Source of the DNA: Diplocarpon mali
Lineage: Eukaryota > Ascomycota > Leotiomycetes > Helotiales > Drepanopezizaceae
Length of the DNA: 64,000 nt
Reading direction: 5' to 3'
Assembly (NCBI GenBank): GCA_024741835.1
Contig: JAENRP010000029.1
Span: 161,169-225,168 of the forward strand
This document shows positions 48,766 through 60,299 of the stretch, in pieces. Position numbers and translations under genes: made by a program. Positions within the stretch are counted from its first letter, which is position 1. Every line of letters starts with the position of its first letter. The notes under the pieces are model-generated. The model worked only from the letters and a program-made list of their open reading frames with translations, was not told where the DNA came from and did not search any database.

Positions 48766-51151
48766 TCACTTCGGAGCGTTGGTCTCAACCCCTCCGTACT
48801 TCGTCGACTCGGACATCTTCTCCCACGGCGCAAAGACATTCTCACTCCTCGCCAACGTATCCTTCAGCTCTGGGAAGTGCCTGCCCAAGACATCCTTCAT
48901 CCCATTGTACTGAACCCAGTGAAAGCCCTCCTTCGTATACGTCTCCGCATTCCACTGCCCGGCGATGAAGCGATCGCTTTTCAGCCGTCGACTCGCCATC
49001 AGGATGAAGATGCGGAAGGCAGTGTCACTGAATCCAAATCCTTTCGGCAGGATCTCGCTATGCGAGCCGACCAGCGTGTCGACCAGCTCGATGTCGCCGT
49101 ACACCTCGCGTAGTTCTTGGGCCAGCTTCGCGTTGCCTCCGGTCAGCTCCTCGAAGGTCTTGAACGGTGACATGCGCAGGAGGCGCCGGAACTGGTTGTA
49201 CCGAGGGACGCCGCGCTCGCGATCTCGCAGAATGTCGACGGTGCCCATGTCGCGGAGCTGACCGTCTGGGGATCCCAGCTGCCGGAGGAAGTTGGGGTAG
49301 TTGAAATTAGTGATGGCTCCGGGGTAGTTGATGCCGAAGGAGTAGAATGTGTCTGCGAATGAGAGACCGGCATCCAGGGGAGCTTGCGCTTTGGCGAAGG
49401 TCGTGTCCACGACGGGGATGGTGGACTGGAATTTACCGTCTTCCGAATTGAAGAATGCAATGTTGTCTGCCAGATCATGATTAGCCGAGATCCACAAATC
49501 ACAACAGAGTCGGCCGACACTTACCTGGAATTAGGGAGTGCATTCTGTACACCGAGACGAACTCTTCCGTCAGAGAATATGGAGCTCCAAATTGATCAAC
49601 CGTGGAACCTGGGATTCCGCTGATTGTTTCGTTTTGTTTGGAGATTCTTCCTACGAGTTTGGTCAAGGTCTCGCCTACAATTCCCCACCACTTCAACAGG
49701 GTTAGCACTACATCCATCAGAAGGGAAGCATACGAGGAGGTTCTCGGTCAGGTAGTTCTACGGCTCTGGAAAGAAGAATGATACTGAGAAGTTGGTACAC
49801 ACGTTAGCCGCCATTCCAATTTGCAAGGCGGGATGGGCCAAGATCGCGGGCGTCCACTCCGTGGTGTGAATCTTTGCCATCAGTGCACAATTGATGAGCC
49901 TAGCTTTGTCAAAGATTTCATCTCTGGAAAATCATCAGCGACGAGTCTCGTTGGGGTCGCATCTGGTTTGCATACCCGGTCCAGTCAGGATAAGCCCGGC
50001 GAAGGGTCTCACAAATTGAGTTATGTTCAAGCGCGAACAGAGTATGTAACATCTCCATTCCGACCCACCAATTATCTGTGTGGGCTTTAGTTTCCACTTC
50101 CTTGAAAATATCTCATGATATCCTCGCAGCCGCGAGAAGATGCGTCCGGGTATCGAAACATAGCCTTACTATTGAAGCCAGTCTTTGGCAGCCCATTTTC
50201 ATCGCGCGGAAGAAAAGCCTCCCTCCCTCCTTTGGTGAGAAGCAGCTTCCCATCCTGGTGGATAGTTCGAAGACCTCTGGTAACCACCTCTGAAGACCCG
50301 TAGATCTGACTGCCGTCCCACCAGGCTGTGTTGAGGTTTTTGTACCCAGGGCATTGGATGTCAGATGGATCTAGTATCTCGTCGGGAAGGGTCTTGTGGA
50401 TTTCCATCCTCTCCTGGGGCCACGAATCCCCTGGTGGGAGCGGAACGTTGAATTTCTCATCACTCTGGCCGTAGCGGTTAGCGACCTCGCCGCGGGATGA
50501 CTGACCGGCGTCTGGGGAAACCTACGCTCTCGTGATTGAACCAATCTGATCTATGAATCAGCATACTGTCTGCCCTTGGTTCGAGGGAGCAGGGAAGGGT
50601 GCAGGAGGGACATGAGAAGCTTCGAACAAAGTCAGCTTACCATGCGTCTGGAATTGGATCCATGCCGCAGCGAGCAAATTCAGACTCGTGGCAGGAATAA
50701 AGGCTCCAGCCTTCCTCGCCATGAATCGCTCACTGACCAGCCGAGGATTTGGGGTCCAGAGCTCCTCTTCGGTCGGTTTCTGGCAATACTTCCTCGAGAA
50801 GTTTCGGCCAAACCGTTCGCCGGAGCAGCCCATCAGCGGCATGTCGAGGGAATTGAACTTGCCATCTGAGTTGCGCGAGTTCAGGAATCGTGTATCTTTC
50901 AATGGCTCGACGATTGCGTTGCCCTGGGCGGCGCCGGATGCGTAGCCGTCGTAGAGGTTGTTGGCACGGAGCTCGATGCGCATGAAGTCTAGGTTGAAAG
51001 CGCCAACGATCCCAGGGAGCTTGTGCCACGGGATGAAGAAGTTCAAGATCTGGAAGAGCCGAATGAAGAATCTGTTGATGAGGGATGGCTGGAAGCTGGT
51101 CGACTCGCTCTCGCCGGCTTTGCCTGCGCTTGGGGGGAAGGGGTTCGTCAT
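48766..51151 (-). CDS. Fatty-acid alpha-dioxygenase-like heme peroxidase
   Basis: A member of the animal-type heme peroxidase fold that oxygenates fatty acids. Exons (minus strand): 50641-51151, 50170-50545, 49976-50075, 49803-49923, 49525-49690 and 48766-49466. The N-terminal IPWHKLPGIVGAFNL and DGKFNSLDMPLMG lead into the distal heme His in AAAWIQFQTHDWFNH (His170, split by an intron). Further marks are NTAWWDGSQIYG, TLFALEHNSIC, KIHTTEWTPAILAHPALQIG and SVYRMHSLIPD. In the last, Tyr and His occupy the places of the radical Tyr and proximal His of cyclooxygenase and plant alpha-dioxygenase. There is no P450 domain after it, unlike Ppo/linoleate diol synthases. In exon 2 the frame changes between SVGF and AGQSS. 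Either a 40-nt intron (GTAGGT...GGCGAG) is spliced out, giving about 644 residues, or CCCC at about 50515-50518 has one extra base. Substrate not shown. Confidence 0.82.
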
Positions 51152-52538
51152 GCTTGTTGGCGATTGTGCTGAAGAGTCGAGCGAGCTTGCAGGAAGCAGT
51201 CGAGTCCCCCAAGTTTCTCCCGGGCGTGTCGCTTTAAGGATACGCTCAAGATCTGGAAAGTCTTTGGACAAGTTCGGCAGCCCGCAAGCCACCGATTGCA
51301 CGTGACCCCCAATCCCGCGTGTAATGCGTCCTTCGAGAGCGGGTGGATGGCGGATTTGCGGACACTCGCCGGCCTATCAGCTCGGAATTGCACATTACAC
51401 TACAGCTTACGTCTTACTCACGTATTTGAGAGGCTCTCCGAAGTCAAGGGCAAGTCTCTGAGACCGGGATATATTCAGACTGTCCCTCATCTGATTTATC
51501 TCTCGATGAGGTGTTGAAGAAGAGTCTCATCTACCCGAGACTGTCACTGAACAATCCGATTCCGTTTGGGCGCCTTGGCCTAATAGCTACCATTGTAAGT
51601 TCTTTCACACACACATACAGATATCAATACATGCCATCCCGTAAACATCAGCCAGAATAGCTTGCGCGGGTTACGTCTAATGGCGTGAGGTGTTTCGTTC
51701 ATGCCGTCTATTCTCGGGGCTGGTCAGCCAGATAATGTGTTGACCAATGATCCGAGCATCGTGAGCTGCAACCAGGCCTCCTGCACAGATCTTGAGTCCG
51801 GTTCGATCAGCTTCTCGGGCTGACTGCTCGCCCTTACAGAGACGAGCATTGTAAAGCATCTGCGCCGCCGCCATCCTGCTCGAGACCGAATCGCTGACCA
51901 TAAGCAGTGCCACCCGCCAGTCTCACTGTGGACGTTGGAAAGCGGTGCAGCAGTGGCATGTTCGACAGGCCATGGACAGCTTATGCGGCGCGAGCCTGAC
52001 GGTACTGGAGGGTTGAATGAATATCCTCGTCGCGACAAGCTTTCGAAGTGAAATGCAGCAGAGAATCCGGGGTTCTCGCTTACGGTTTCACTCGCTTATG
52101 GTTTCACTACATCCCGAAACTGCCTCCTCACTTGGGGAATGCAGAACTCCCTCAATGCCCCCTTTCCGCCAATAGAACTATCTCCTGGCCTGGGGTCATG
52201 ATGTTTCTCCGCGCTTTATACTATACGGCTTGCCGACTCAAGACTCGTTTTACATGTGATTCCAAGGTAGTTGGCTGTTCGGCTCTCACATCAGCACTTG
52301 GACGAGAGGTGATGTTACGGTATTGTTACCGATGGCGTGTTTGTTTGCAGCGTACTTGCTTTGTGCCGGCCTCAGCTTTCAGCAGACTGGCTCCACGTCA
52401 GACACGCATATCATACGAATTGCCGGAATCTTAAACGCCGGAGTGTCACTTCTGAGGGCCAGCTCGATACAATTCTAAATATTGGCTCTTCGTGACCGGG
52501 GACTCCGCGAGCGACTGTAAACAGTCACCCAGCACACC
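51152..52538. other. Divergent promoter of the two heme enzymes
   Basis: About 1.4 kb between the starts of the dioxygenase (minus) and the heme-thiolate peroxidase (plus). Open frames here have no domain. A CGG-N11-CCG inverted triplet, the Gal4-type spacing, lies at 52424-52440, about 100 bp before the peroxidase ATG. It may be chance. Confidence 0.45.
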
Positions 52539-53556
52539 ATGCATTTGAGTTTCGTCAACGTCGTGAAGGGACTCTTCACCTTCGGGTCGAAGGAGACTCA
52601 GACGGCCAAGATTGTCAACTCCGAAGCCGAAGACCATGTATACGTGCGAGGAAACATATCAGATCGAGGTCCCTGCCCAGCCCTGAACGCACTCGCAAAT
52701 CAAGGCTACTTGTGAGTTGATGCAGCGACACGAGATCAAGGCCTGCGTTCTGACCAGATAAAGTCCCCGCGACGGCAAGAATATCACGATTTCGGAGGTA
52801 GACGCTGTATTGAAGAGCGCCCTCCACTTTGATGGTAAGCGAATTCTATCCCTCCGTGTACGCGATCTGTGCCGTCTCTGGACTTCTGTTATGACTGCAA
52901 TACTTTGAAATTGACTGGGCAAGTTCGGAGCGCCACAGGATAAATCAATGTTAATGATGAGAATTTGGCTGCTAGGTCCTCTCGCATCGTCGCTGTCTCG
53001 TAGTCTGAGGCCTCTAGTCCGGAAAGACGGCACGTTCGATCTGTTTGACATGAGAAAGCATGATATTCTCGAGCATGATCGGTGAGTGATCAGATCTTGT
53101 TGTTCTGCCCGTACAGAGACCCCTCAACGCTATGCCGAAAACGTTGTTCCTTGCTTGATGATCCTCTCACCCTCTTTCAGGTCTGTCACTCGCTTCGACT
53201 TCCGTCAAGGGGATAACTACACATTTCAGCCCCGGCTCTTCGAAGCCCTCCTCGCTGATGCCGACGGCGGTCCCGTCACCATCAAGAGCCTCGCCAAGAC
53301 CTACAATCGACGAAAGAAAGAGAGCAGATCCGTTGGCTCGCCCAGCCTGCCGCTGAATCTGTGGTTCGTCAACTTGCTCCAGACCGTGTCATTATTGAAC
53401 ACGGCTCAGACTGGGCCGGGGCTGGACAGGGCTCTACTGGTGGAGTTCTACACGGAGGAAAAGATTCCAGAGGTGATTTTGAGGAATGAGGAGACGCGTA
53501 CACTGTCTGGACTGGTCGCAAAGGCGTTCTCCCTCTTGTACTATTCTTTGTTTTAG
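52539..53556 (+). CDS. Heme-thiolate peroxidase (chloroperoxidase/UPO family)
   Basis: A short-type member of the chloroperoxidase/unspecific peroxygenase family, which uses hydrogen peroxide to halogenate or hydroxylate organic compounds, in several members fatty acids. Exons are 52539-52711, 52764-52834, 52976-53081 and 53181-53556, giving 241 residues, normal for the short class. The heme-ligand Cys is Cys46 in RGPCPALNALANQGY. The acid-base motif Glu114-His115-Asp116 is in DILEHDRSVTRFDF. The family tail GDNYTFQPRLFEALLADADG and IKSLAKTYNRRKKES follows. Exon 3 could begin earlier, since an in-frame start at 52951-52975 is also open, but the acceptor TGCTAG at 52975 gives the usual helix spacing. 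No clear signal peptide, so probably intracellular. Divergent from the dioxygenase gene. Confidence 0.86.
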
Positions 53557-54086
53557 ACTCGCGTCGCTTGTTCTGAGGTGTGCAATTTTGAAGCTATAAG
53601 AGACGATGGTTGAGAATTCAATTTAGTGAAGACGTGAGAGCCCTGGTCATGTAGCATTGCCTCCTTCAAACACCAGTGAGAATTGATTACCTGACTGGAA
53701 CCTTGGCTTTTCTTATTTACAGAGGAGTGTAATATTAGAGGAAGCTCTCGTTAATACCCTTGAGTAGCGAATGTTATCGATGGATCGTTCGTTTCCTCCT
53801 TTGCAATCCTCTGGGAGGTGAGTACGCTGGAGGTATATGAGTGCCCGATGGCTAATCTTCGACAGCTCGCTAAGCTTTCGCAGCAGCCTGATGTCACGCC
53901 GGAGAAGAGAAACTCAAGTCCAAGAAGCTTTCTTCAAATTTGACTATTTACTAAGAACCTCCTTGGATATGGCGAGCATTGTACCAAATAACCGTCACAG
54001 TCACAAAAAAAAAAAAGGGACGGCCTCTGATCCCGCTTGCAACCCGTCCAGCGTCACTTCGGGCCTCCTCCGCGTACCTGAGCCGC
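53557..54086. other. Short convergent intergenic region
   Basis: Contains an A-rich run near 54006-54017. It separates the 3' ends of the peroxidase and the flavin oxidase. Nothing else seen. Confidence 0.5.
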
Positions 54087-55858
54087 TTAGAGGTGATCCG
54101 CGAACATCTCCTTGAAGAAATCATTGATGAATAGATTCTTGGGATCGAGCTTCTTGCGGATCTCGAGAAACTTCTTAAGGGCTTCCTGGTCCGTCTGCTT
54201 CGCGAAGTGGTAGATAGCTCCATCCCGCGTCTTGTTGATGTGAGGGATGCCACCATGCTGCACAGCGATATCGTTGAAGGCGAGACGGAACTGCTTCCAG
54301 GTCGGGTCAGCTGGATCTGGGTATTCGGGATCGACGGCCATCATGTTGCCTTTGCGTGATCGAGAGAGCAAGGAAGCCTCATCCTGCTTGATGAAATAGA
54401 TCAGGACCGGCAACGACAGGATGAAGCCCTGTTCCCTGCGGAAACGATCGCTGAGGTCGAGTAATGCGCGGATCATGATGGGCCAGTTCTCCTCCGGGAA
54501 AACCCAGTCATAGAATTCGAAGGACGGGTCGTCATGGTCGTAGAGGATACCACGGTCTACTAGATGATTAACTCATATCTCTCACGATGTTCTCATGAGC
54601 GACGTGGGGACTCGTGGACTTGTCCACCCCCCGCCTGTGAAAAATCTAACCTGGAGAAGCTGGTGGACTTACCACACGGGTCAATCGTGTACGAGCTATG
54701 CTCAATTATTTTCAACTAAGAGAGGGCATGTCAGCTGACTTTGATCCGAATAGTCGAAGCGATGCCCATTACCGGCAAATCAACAAGAGCGGCATTAATA
54801 AGGGCACCAGTCGCGGCGTTACCATCAGTGAGTGCTGTGCTGGCCTTCACAAGTGGCAAGAAGAGATCTGGGAACAGCTGGATCCCCTTACTCTCAATAG
54901 GATCAAGCCAAGTGGCGAGACTATGAGGGTTCGGGGCAATAGGCTCGATGAACTTCCGACACTGCCACAGCAATTTTCCGGTGTTTGCGAAGAGAGATCC
55001 AAAGCATTGGTCGTTGACCGCTTTCAACGCCTTGATTTCGTTGTCAAAGTTATCGAGGAACTGATCGATCTGCTTGACCTGGTAGCCGACGTGGAGAGGC
55101 TGAGTCTTCAAAAGGTTTATCTGGTGTTAAATCTTGATGTGAGTATATAGCTCTATCGGAATGCTTTGAAACGAAGCCACTACAAGAAAGGGACATATTT
55201 ACTTACAGTGACCTCACAGACGACACCTAGCATGCCAAAGTGCGATCGTACAGCCGGCAGGAGCTCAGGATTCTTGGCTGCCGAAATCTCCATCAGCTCT
55301 CCAGTTGGCGTTACGAGCTTGTACCCGACAGTATGAGCGGCAAATTGAGCGCTACGCTGCACTGAAGAAGCATTAGAATCACTCTCCTGTCATAGTCCGA
55401 GACGGAAATGGGCCGGTCGTTAAACTTACTGGAGCTGTCGTTCGCATGCGTACCACTCATGGCACCAACTTGAAAATTCCCAAACTCCAAGATGACGGGA
55501 AGCTGGAGTCCTAGTTTCTTCAGATACACGCAGACCTCGTGCAGAATCGCGCCAGCCTGGATGGTGATGGTCATCGCCTTCTGGTCAACAGATAGGATCT
55601 TGGTCACTAGAAGTGTACCATCAGCATACGACTTCTGACGCCGATGGGAGAGTTCCTCTCACTCTTGGTCATTGCTATGACGATGTCGCTGCCAACCATA
55701 CACTGTGTAGTCGAGTGGATTGCGCCGTTTACGGTTACCCTCTTGTTCGCACCGTAGGCTTTCTTGACGAGAGCTTGCACTTCTGAGATCGATGAGGGCG
55801 TCTCGACATCGGCAACCTCGAACTCGATCTCATGATTCCAGTTGGTGATTGTAGGCAT
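54087..55858 (-). CDS. FAD-linked oxidase, sugar-lactone-oxidase type
   Basis: A flavoprotein of the VAO/PCMH fold with an ALO-type C-terminal half, like D-arabinono-lactone, L-gulonolactone and alditol oxidases, which pass electrons to oxygen and form hydrogen peroxide. Exons (minus): 55663-55858, 55430-55606, 55207-55361, 54773-55120, 54673-54715 and 54087-54559, giving 463 residues; every junction keeps phase. FAD-domain marks are ISEVQALVKKAYGANKRVTV, NGAIHSTTQ (in place of the usual GSGHS), ITIQAGAILHEVCVYL, GAMSGTHAND, YKLVTPTGEL and HFGMLGVVCEV. The C-terminal marks are YDHDDPSFEFYDWVFP, GGIPHINKT (near the HWGK site of the family) and KKLDPKNLFINDFF. The small fifth exon (KIIEHSSYTIDPCG) is supported by phase and a CTGAC branch site. 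Its product peroxide could feed the neighbouring peroxidase; that is inference. The substrate is unknown. Confidence 0.84.
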
Positions 55859-57742
55859 GATTGGAAAGATTCTGTGCGGCGTGTGTTACTCGGATGCTCC
55901 AGGTTCTGCTTGAAGTTTTGGAGATGACTTGTGTAGACCAGAGAGTTGCCCCAATTTAGGGAAGCAGCGCGTTATGTATGCAGATGCTGAGACTCGCAAA
56001 GTGGCCTTCGTCTGAGGGGGTATCTAGAGCTGTTGACGTGTTGCACGAGTTCCCTAAAGACATTTCAATCTTACATGATAATGCAGCACATGAGGTGCCT
56101 CCAAGATACCATCAACAGTCAGAGTCCACCCTATCAAGCATGCGGTTACGCATCTCAGATCGCATACAGCCTGGTCGGCCGAAAAGCCTCGCACGGATTA
56201 CCTGCTATGATGCATACCGTGAACTCCAATCCGATTCTTGGTCTCCTTCTACATATTCACAGTCGGTCTCGGGTCTCACGTCAGAAGCTGAAGCTCACAT
56301 CTAACCAGGGCTCTCATCTCCCTTGTTTCTGGAATCTGAAGATGCTCACATGTTCTCAGCCTGGATCTCGTAGGTATTCATCCGCTACCAGAAGTCAGCG
56401 AATACTTTCCTGGACGCAGGGTCGCTCTGCACTACGGGCATATCACAGCCAGTTCATTTTACATGCAGGGTATCGCCGCCCTCAAATGCTGCAGCACATA
56501 TCAAGTCGCTTATGTGAGCAGCACAGCATGTCATGCTGAGGGGTAATGCAGAGGTGCTTGTATTCGGCTACTGAATTACCTTTCACATGAAAGCGTAAAA
56601 GAGAGCAGCGGGTATGATGCAGCGGCGCAATTTTCCGTCAATAACTGTTGAAATCAGATACTGGGTGAAATCAAATGAATTTTATCTATGTAACCTAAAG
56701 CGGTCCCACTCCATAAATTATAGTTTGTGATGTGATTTTTAAGATTTAAGCCTTCCAATGATAGAATAGTATTTTGGCTGTTAGTGATAGATACTGTTGG
56801 TGGCTCTGGTGTCTGAGCTAGTGGCAGGCCGGAGCCAAACGGACGTTGCGCTTGAGCAAACAGCTGCGTCAAACAACATCCATCTCGAATCCCTCGCGTT
56901 TGAACAGTTGCCTTGAAAGTTTGACAAACCACTATAGCTCTGTCTTCACTCGAAGACTATTCTAGTCACAAATTTCAAAGACAGCTAAGAGTGTATCAAA
57001 GCTCTGTTTTACATGTATTATGCAGAGAACTGGTGTTCGATAGTCTCAAATGCCGGGGGTTCAGAGACAAGATTCCACCGATATCTAGCCTCTTGACTCA
57101 CTCTATGGAAAGATGGTCTCTTTCTGGAGACTCCACGGAATTATGATGGTGCTATGTAGTCCTGAGGGTGTATTCATACCGTATGTCAAAACAGTCACGT
57201 TTGGTTGGCTTCGCTTAATCCACTTCCAACCCAATCAGGGTCAGTATCTTGACAATATCTGCCGGCAGCTGGCACATGACTCTGGAAGTTTCTAAGTGCT
57301 TGACATCACGATAAGTGATATTGACCTCATTAGTTTGAAACTATCCGTATGCTATCACAGCCTCGTGGTAGCTTCCGATTAGAGGGATCGGGATATGGGA
57401 GGTACTACTGCCGCTAGGATGAGTTCCCGACTGCAAGGCTGAAATCAACTGGCGAGATTTCATGAGTTTTGGAAGCTGCTTGAGTGTTTTGTTTGTCGCA
57501 CCGTAGAGTCACACTGTAGAATATCGGTGGCAGAAGACAATTCACCGCCCTCTATGACGCAGCTTGACCTGTGGATAACGCGCTTTACAGGGTCATCAGC
57601 TCAAGAGATTCCTACATATAAGAAAACTCCAACTCTAAATTTTTCAGCGGTTATCAGAAGACTTCCCCGCCATAAAACACCTCCAAGCAGTTGAAAGCTT
57701 CACTGAAATACGTTGCAGCTCGCAAAACACACCGAGCGAACG
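55859..57742. other. Divergent intergenic region, flavin oxidase and acetyltransferase
   Basis: About 1.9 kb between two divergent starts. The overlapping open frames near 56.0-56.5 kb show no domain. No RNA gene or repeat was recognised. Confidence 0.5.
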
Positions 57743-58606
57743 ATGACGGAAAGACGGGAAACAGAGAGGCACGAAAAAGATCTACAGGCCATCGCCAAGG
57801 TTAGAACGAGCGCAGTTCAAGTGCCCTGGAGTGAGGAGTTTGAGAGGATGATCTCGGGCATGAAGTGGGTCAGATCCTTCTCGCTTAAAACAAATCAAAA
57901 CAAAACCTCGCTTCGCACCCGCCCCTTGCTGCCACTGACCCCCCAACAGCTTTGCACCATCCAACTGTGCGGTACTCGAAGATTTCAGCTTGGCGCATAA
58001 GAGACGACTCCAGCTCTTCAATCGGGACGATGCGCTTCACGAGTCGGCTTCTCTGGCCGAGGCGAAGAGAAAGAGGATGGCGATCATCAAGGCAATGTTG
58101 GGTGGAGTGGGCGACAAGGTCGCCGTCGAAACACCGTTCATGTGCACCTGGGGGTGTAACACGTTCCTTGGCGACGGCACGTACATCAACATGGGGTGAT
58201 TATATTTTCTCCGCACTCCCTTCCAGTTCCGCCCGTCTGCAGACCCTGCCGTGCCGACTGACGACTATATAGCACCTCTCTCTTCGACCACGCACCGATA
58301 GTCATCGGCTCCCGTACTCTCGTCGGACCAGGCGTTACTATATGCACCATAACGCACGTTGCCAGCCCGGATATTCGCAGGAATGTAGGCGGCTCTCACG
58401 CGCTTTCCATACAGATTGGCGAAGATTGTTGGATTGGTGCAGGGGCTATCATCCTTCCCGGGGTGAGAATAGGGAATAGAGTCACCGTAGCGGCAGGTGC
58501 AGTGGTGACAAGAGACTGTGGGGATGGGGTCACCGTCGGTGGTGTGCCGGGTAAGGTATTGAGGCGAGAAGAAGCGGAAGGTGGAGAGACGGTGGATCAG
58601 CGATAA
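57743..58606 (+). CDS. Maltose/galactoside-type O-acetyltransferase
   Basis: Transfers an acetyl group from acetyl-CoA to a hydroxyl, usually of a sugar; cytosolic, trimeric in this family. Exons are 57743-57864, 57950-58195 and 58273-58606, giving 233 residues. The N-terminal Mac domain reads WSEEFERMISGM, then AHKRRLQLFNRDDAL. The left-handed beta-helix carries hexapeptide repeats: TPFMCTWGCNTFLGDGTYINMG, APIVIGSRTLVGPGVTICTI, GEDCWIGAGAIILPGV, RIGNRVTVAAGAVVT and GVPGKVLRR. The catalytic His is probably that of ITHVASPDIRRN, where family members have CxxHP. Both introns have CTGAC-like branch sites. It lies two genes from the lactone-oxidase-like flavoprotein and in the same neighbourhood as the glycosyltransferase, so acetylation of a sugar added by the latter is conceivable. 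Confidence 0.88.
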
Positions 58607-59447
58607 ACAGCCTGGATGGTTCATAGAAGCATATGGCGCGAAGCAAGATCTGTATGGAGTAACGGACGCTATGGAGTTTCTCGGCGTGGATCGAAAATTA
58701 GGCAAACCGAAGCCATCGCAACGGCCTCCAACACTGTAGCGCAGCTTCACCTCTTGAGCAGGCTACACCATACTTGGAAATCTCCGAGTCCAGGTTGCTC
58801 ATCATCACGCTCGCTGAAATCATGTAGCTACTGCCTTCTCCACCTGAGAATTCTGGTACGTTTTTCTGCCATTGCTACGCTACATAGTTGACCAGGCGAT
58901 TCCTAGCCAATAAGATAATCCACGTCGCTGAACAAGCACACCTGTGCACTGCTCACATCCTTCAGGATCTTGATAAATCCATTGTTTGCGAAAGTAGTCC
59001 AAGAAGAAAGATTGTCAATCCGTGGAACACATTTATTCCGAGTTGTTTGTGCGTAGTTTAAATTAGGTAACTCGGAATGTACTAAAGTACACTAAGTAAT
59101 GGCACCAAAGTGTTGATTTCATCTTCCGCTGGTGGGTCTTTGACGAGGTCGAATTGAATACAGCCAGTTTTGAAAACACTGATCCAAGCGTCGACCGACG
59201 TGAGGAGTATAAGAAGCTTAGCTGGATTGAATGCTAGTCTAGATACGAAGTGATGGCTACTCCCCCGCATGACCTAACAACCGGGCTGTCATCTGCCACA
59301 GCATGGCATGGTCCACGGGTTTGAAATTGTTGGTATCACAGGGTGCGCACTGATTCATCAAAAACAGGGCCCATAATTTGTTGCTGACACTCGTGATAAT
59401 TCATAAAGCTGTAGGAGAAAGAGCAGCTTATATGCTATCAACAGCAA
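58607..59447. other. Convergent intergenic region
   Basis: Spacer between the 3' ends of the acetyltransferase and the dienelactone hydrolase. No domain in its short frames. Confidence 0.5.
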
Positions 59448-60299
59448 TCACAGAAACTTCCTGAACCACGTCACCGCTTGCTCTGCAGCACCTCCTGCAC
59501 CATCGTTCTCAACCACCTTCATTGGATCCGCCCGAACAGCGAATCCATGGCCGCAACCCTCATACACTTTGATCTCATACCCAGGCTCAGCGCCATCTCC
59601 ATACTCTTGTCGGAAGCCTGCTTCGATGGTTTCCACCTGCTCCTTCGAAAGCACAAAATCCTTGTCCCCAATTGCCATGCTGAGCGGGACCTGAAATTTA
59701 CGGAAACTTTCGATGAACTGCGGCGGTTTTAGGCCGGACGGGTGAGCAGTAAAATGCGCATTTATCAGAGCTTCCTTGCCACCATCCACAGCTGGCTCCT
59801 CGGTAAGTTTTGTGGTCTGCATTCCACCCCAGCAAAAGCCAGCCACGCCCAATTTCCCGCCAGCTGGTAGGTCTGCTTTCACAGCCCTGGCATAGTCAAG
59901 AATTGACGGGAAGACTTTCTTCGTCCGAATAGCAAACGGTATGAAGATGCTCATCATCCTCAGAACTGTCACCACACGACGAATCTGACCCAGAATGTCG
60001 TACCAAGCCACGGGCGAAGTCGCGATTTCCATGAGCGCGAGAGACGAGAGTGGGACACCGCCGCCAGGAATGATGTCTGGTACCAAGACTCGGAACCCAG
60101 TTTTAGAGGCGTAGGTATCCGCTAGGATTTTGCTGTTCACCAGTTTGAGGCCGAACGCGTCGGTGATAAATATTATGGTCGAGCTGGAGGTGCTCGCTGT
60201 GGGAGTGGCGATGTATGTTGAAACGCCGTGAATGAGCTTCTCGGTTCCCGCGGGCTTTCCATCGTGAATGGCTCCTTTGAAGCAATCGGCGCAAGACAT
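59448..60299 (-). CDS. Dienelactone hydrolase family protein
   Basis: An alpha/beta-hydrolase of the dienelactone hydrolase family, which opens lactone or other ester bonds; predicted cytosolic. Single exon, 283 residues, full family length, ATG at 60299. The nucleophile is Cys156 in the elbow GVAGFCWGGMQ, the family's Cys in place of Ser. The acid is Asp212 or Asp214 in AIGDKD, and the His is His251 in EGCGHGFAVR, so the triad is complete. The start MSCADCFKGAIHDG with Cys pairs is typical of the fungal branch. Between residues 100 and 135 an inserted helical lid (VVTVLRMMSIFIPFAI) is more hydrophobic than the rest. The substrate cannot be told; a lactone made by the nearby oxidases is possible. 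Confidence 0.9.
   Translation of the reverse strand: MSCADCFKGAIHDGKPAGTEKLIHGVSTYIATPTASTSSSTIIFITDAFGLKLVNSKILADTYASKTGFRVLVPDIIPGGGVPLSSLALMEIATSPVAWYDILGQIRRVVTVLRMMSIFIPFAIRTKKVFPSILDYARAVKADLPAGGKLGVAGFCWGGMQTTKLTEEPAVDGGKEALINAHFTAHPSGLKPPQFIESFRKFQVPLSMAIGDKDFVLSKEQVETIEAGFRQEYGDGAEPGYEIKVYEGCGHGFAVRADPMKVVENDGAGGAAEQAVTWFRKFL

Noticed and set aside
54698..55150. A 150-codon plus-strand frame
   Set aside because: Lies opposite exon 4 of the flavin oxidase, whose minus-strand protein is clearly family-like.
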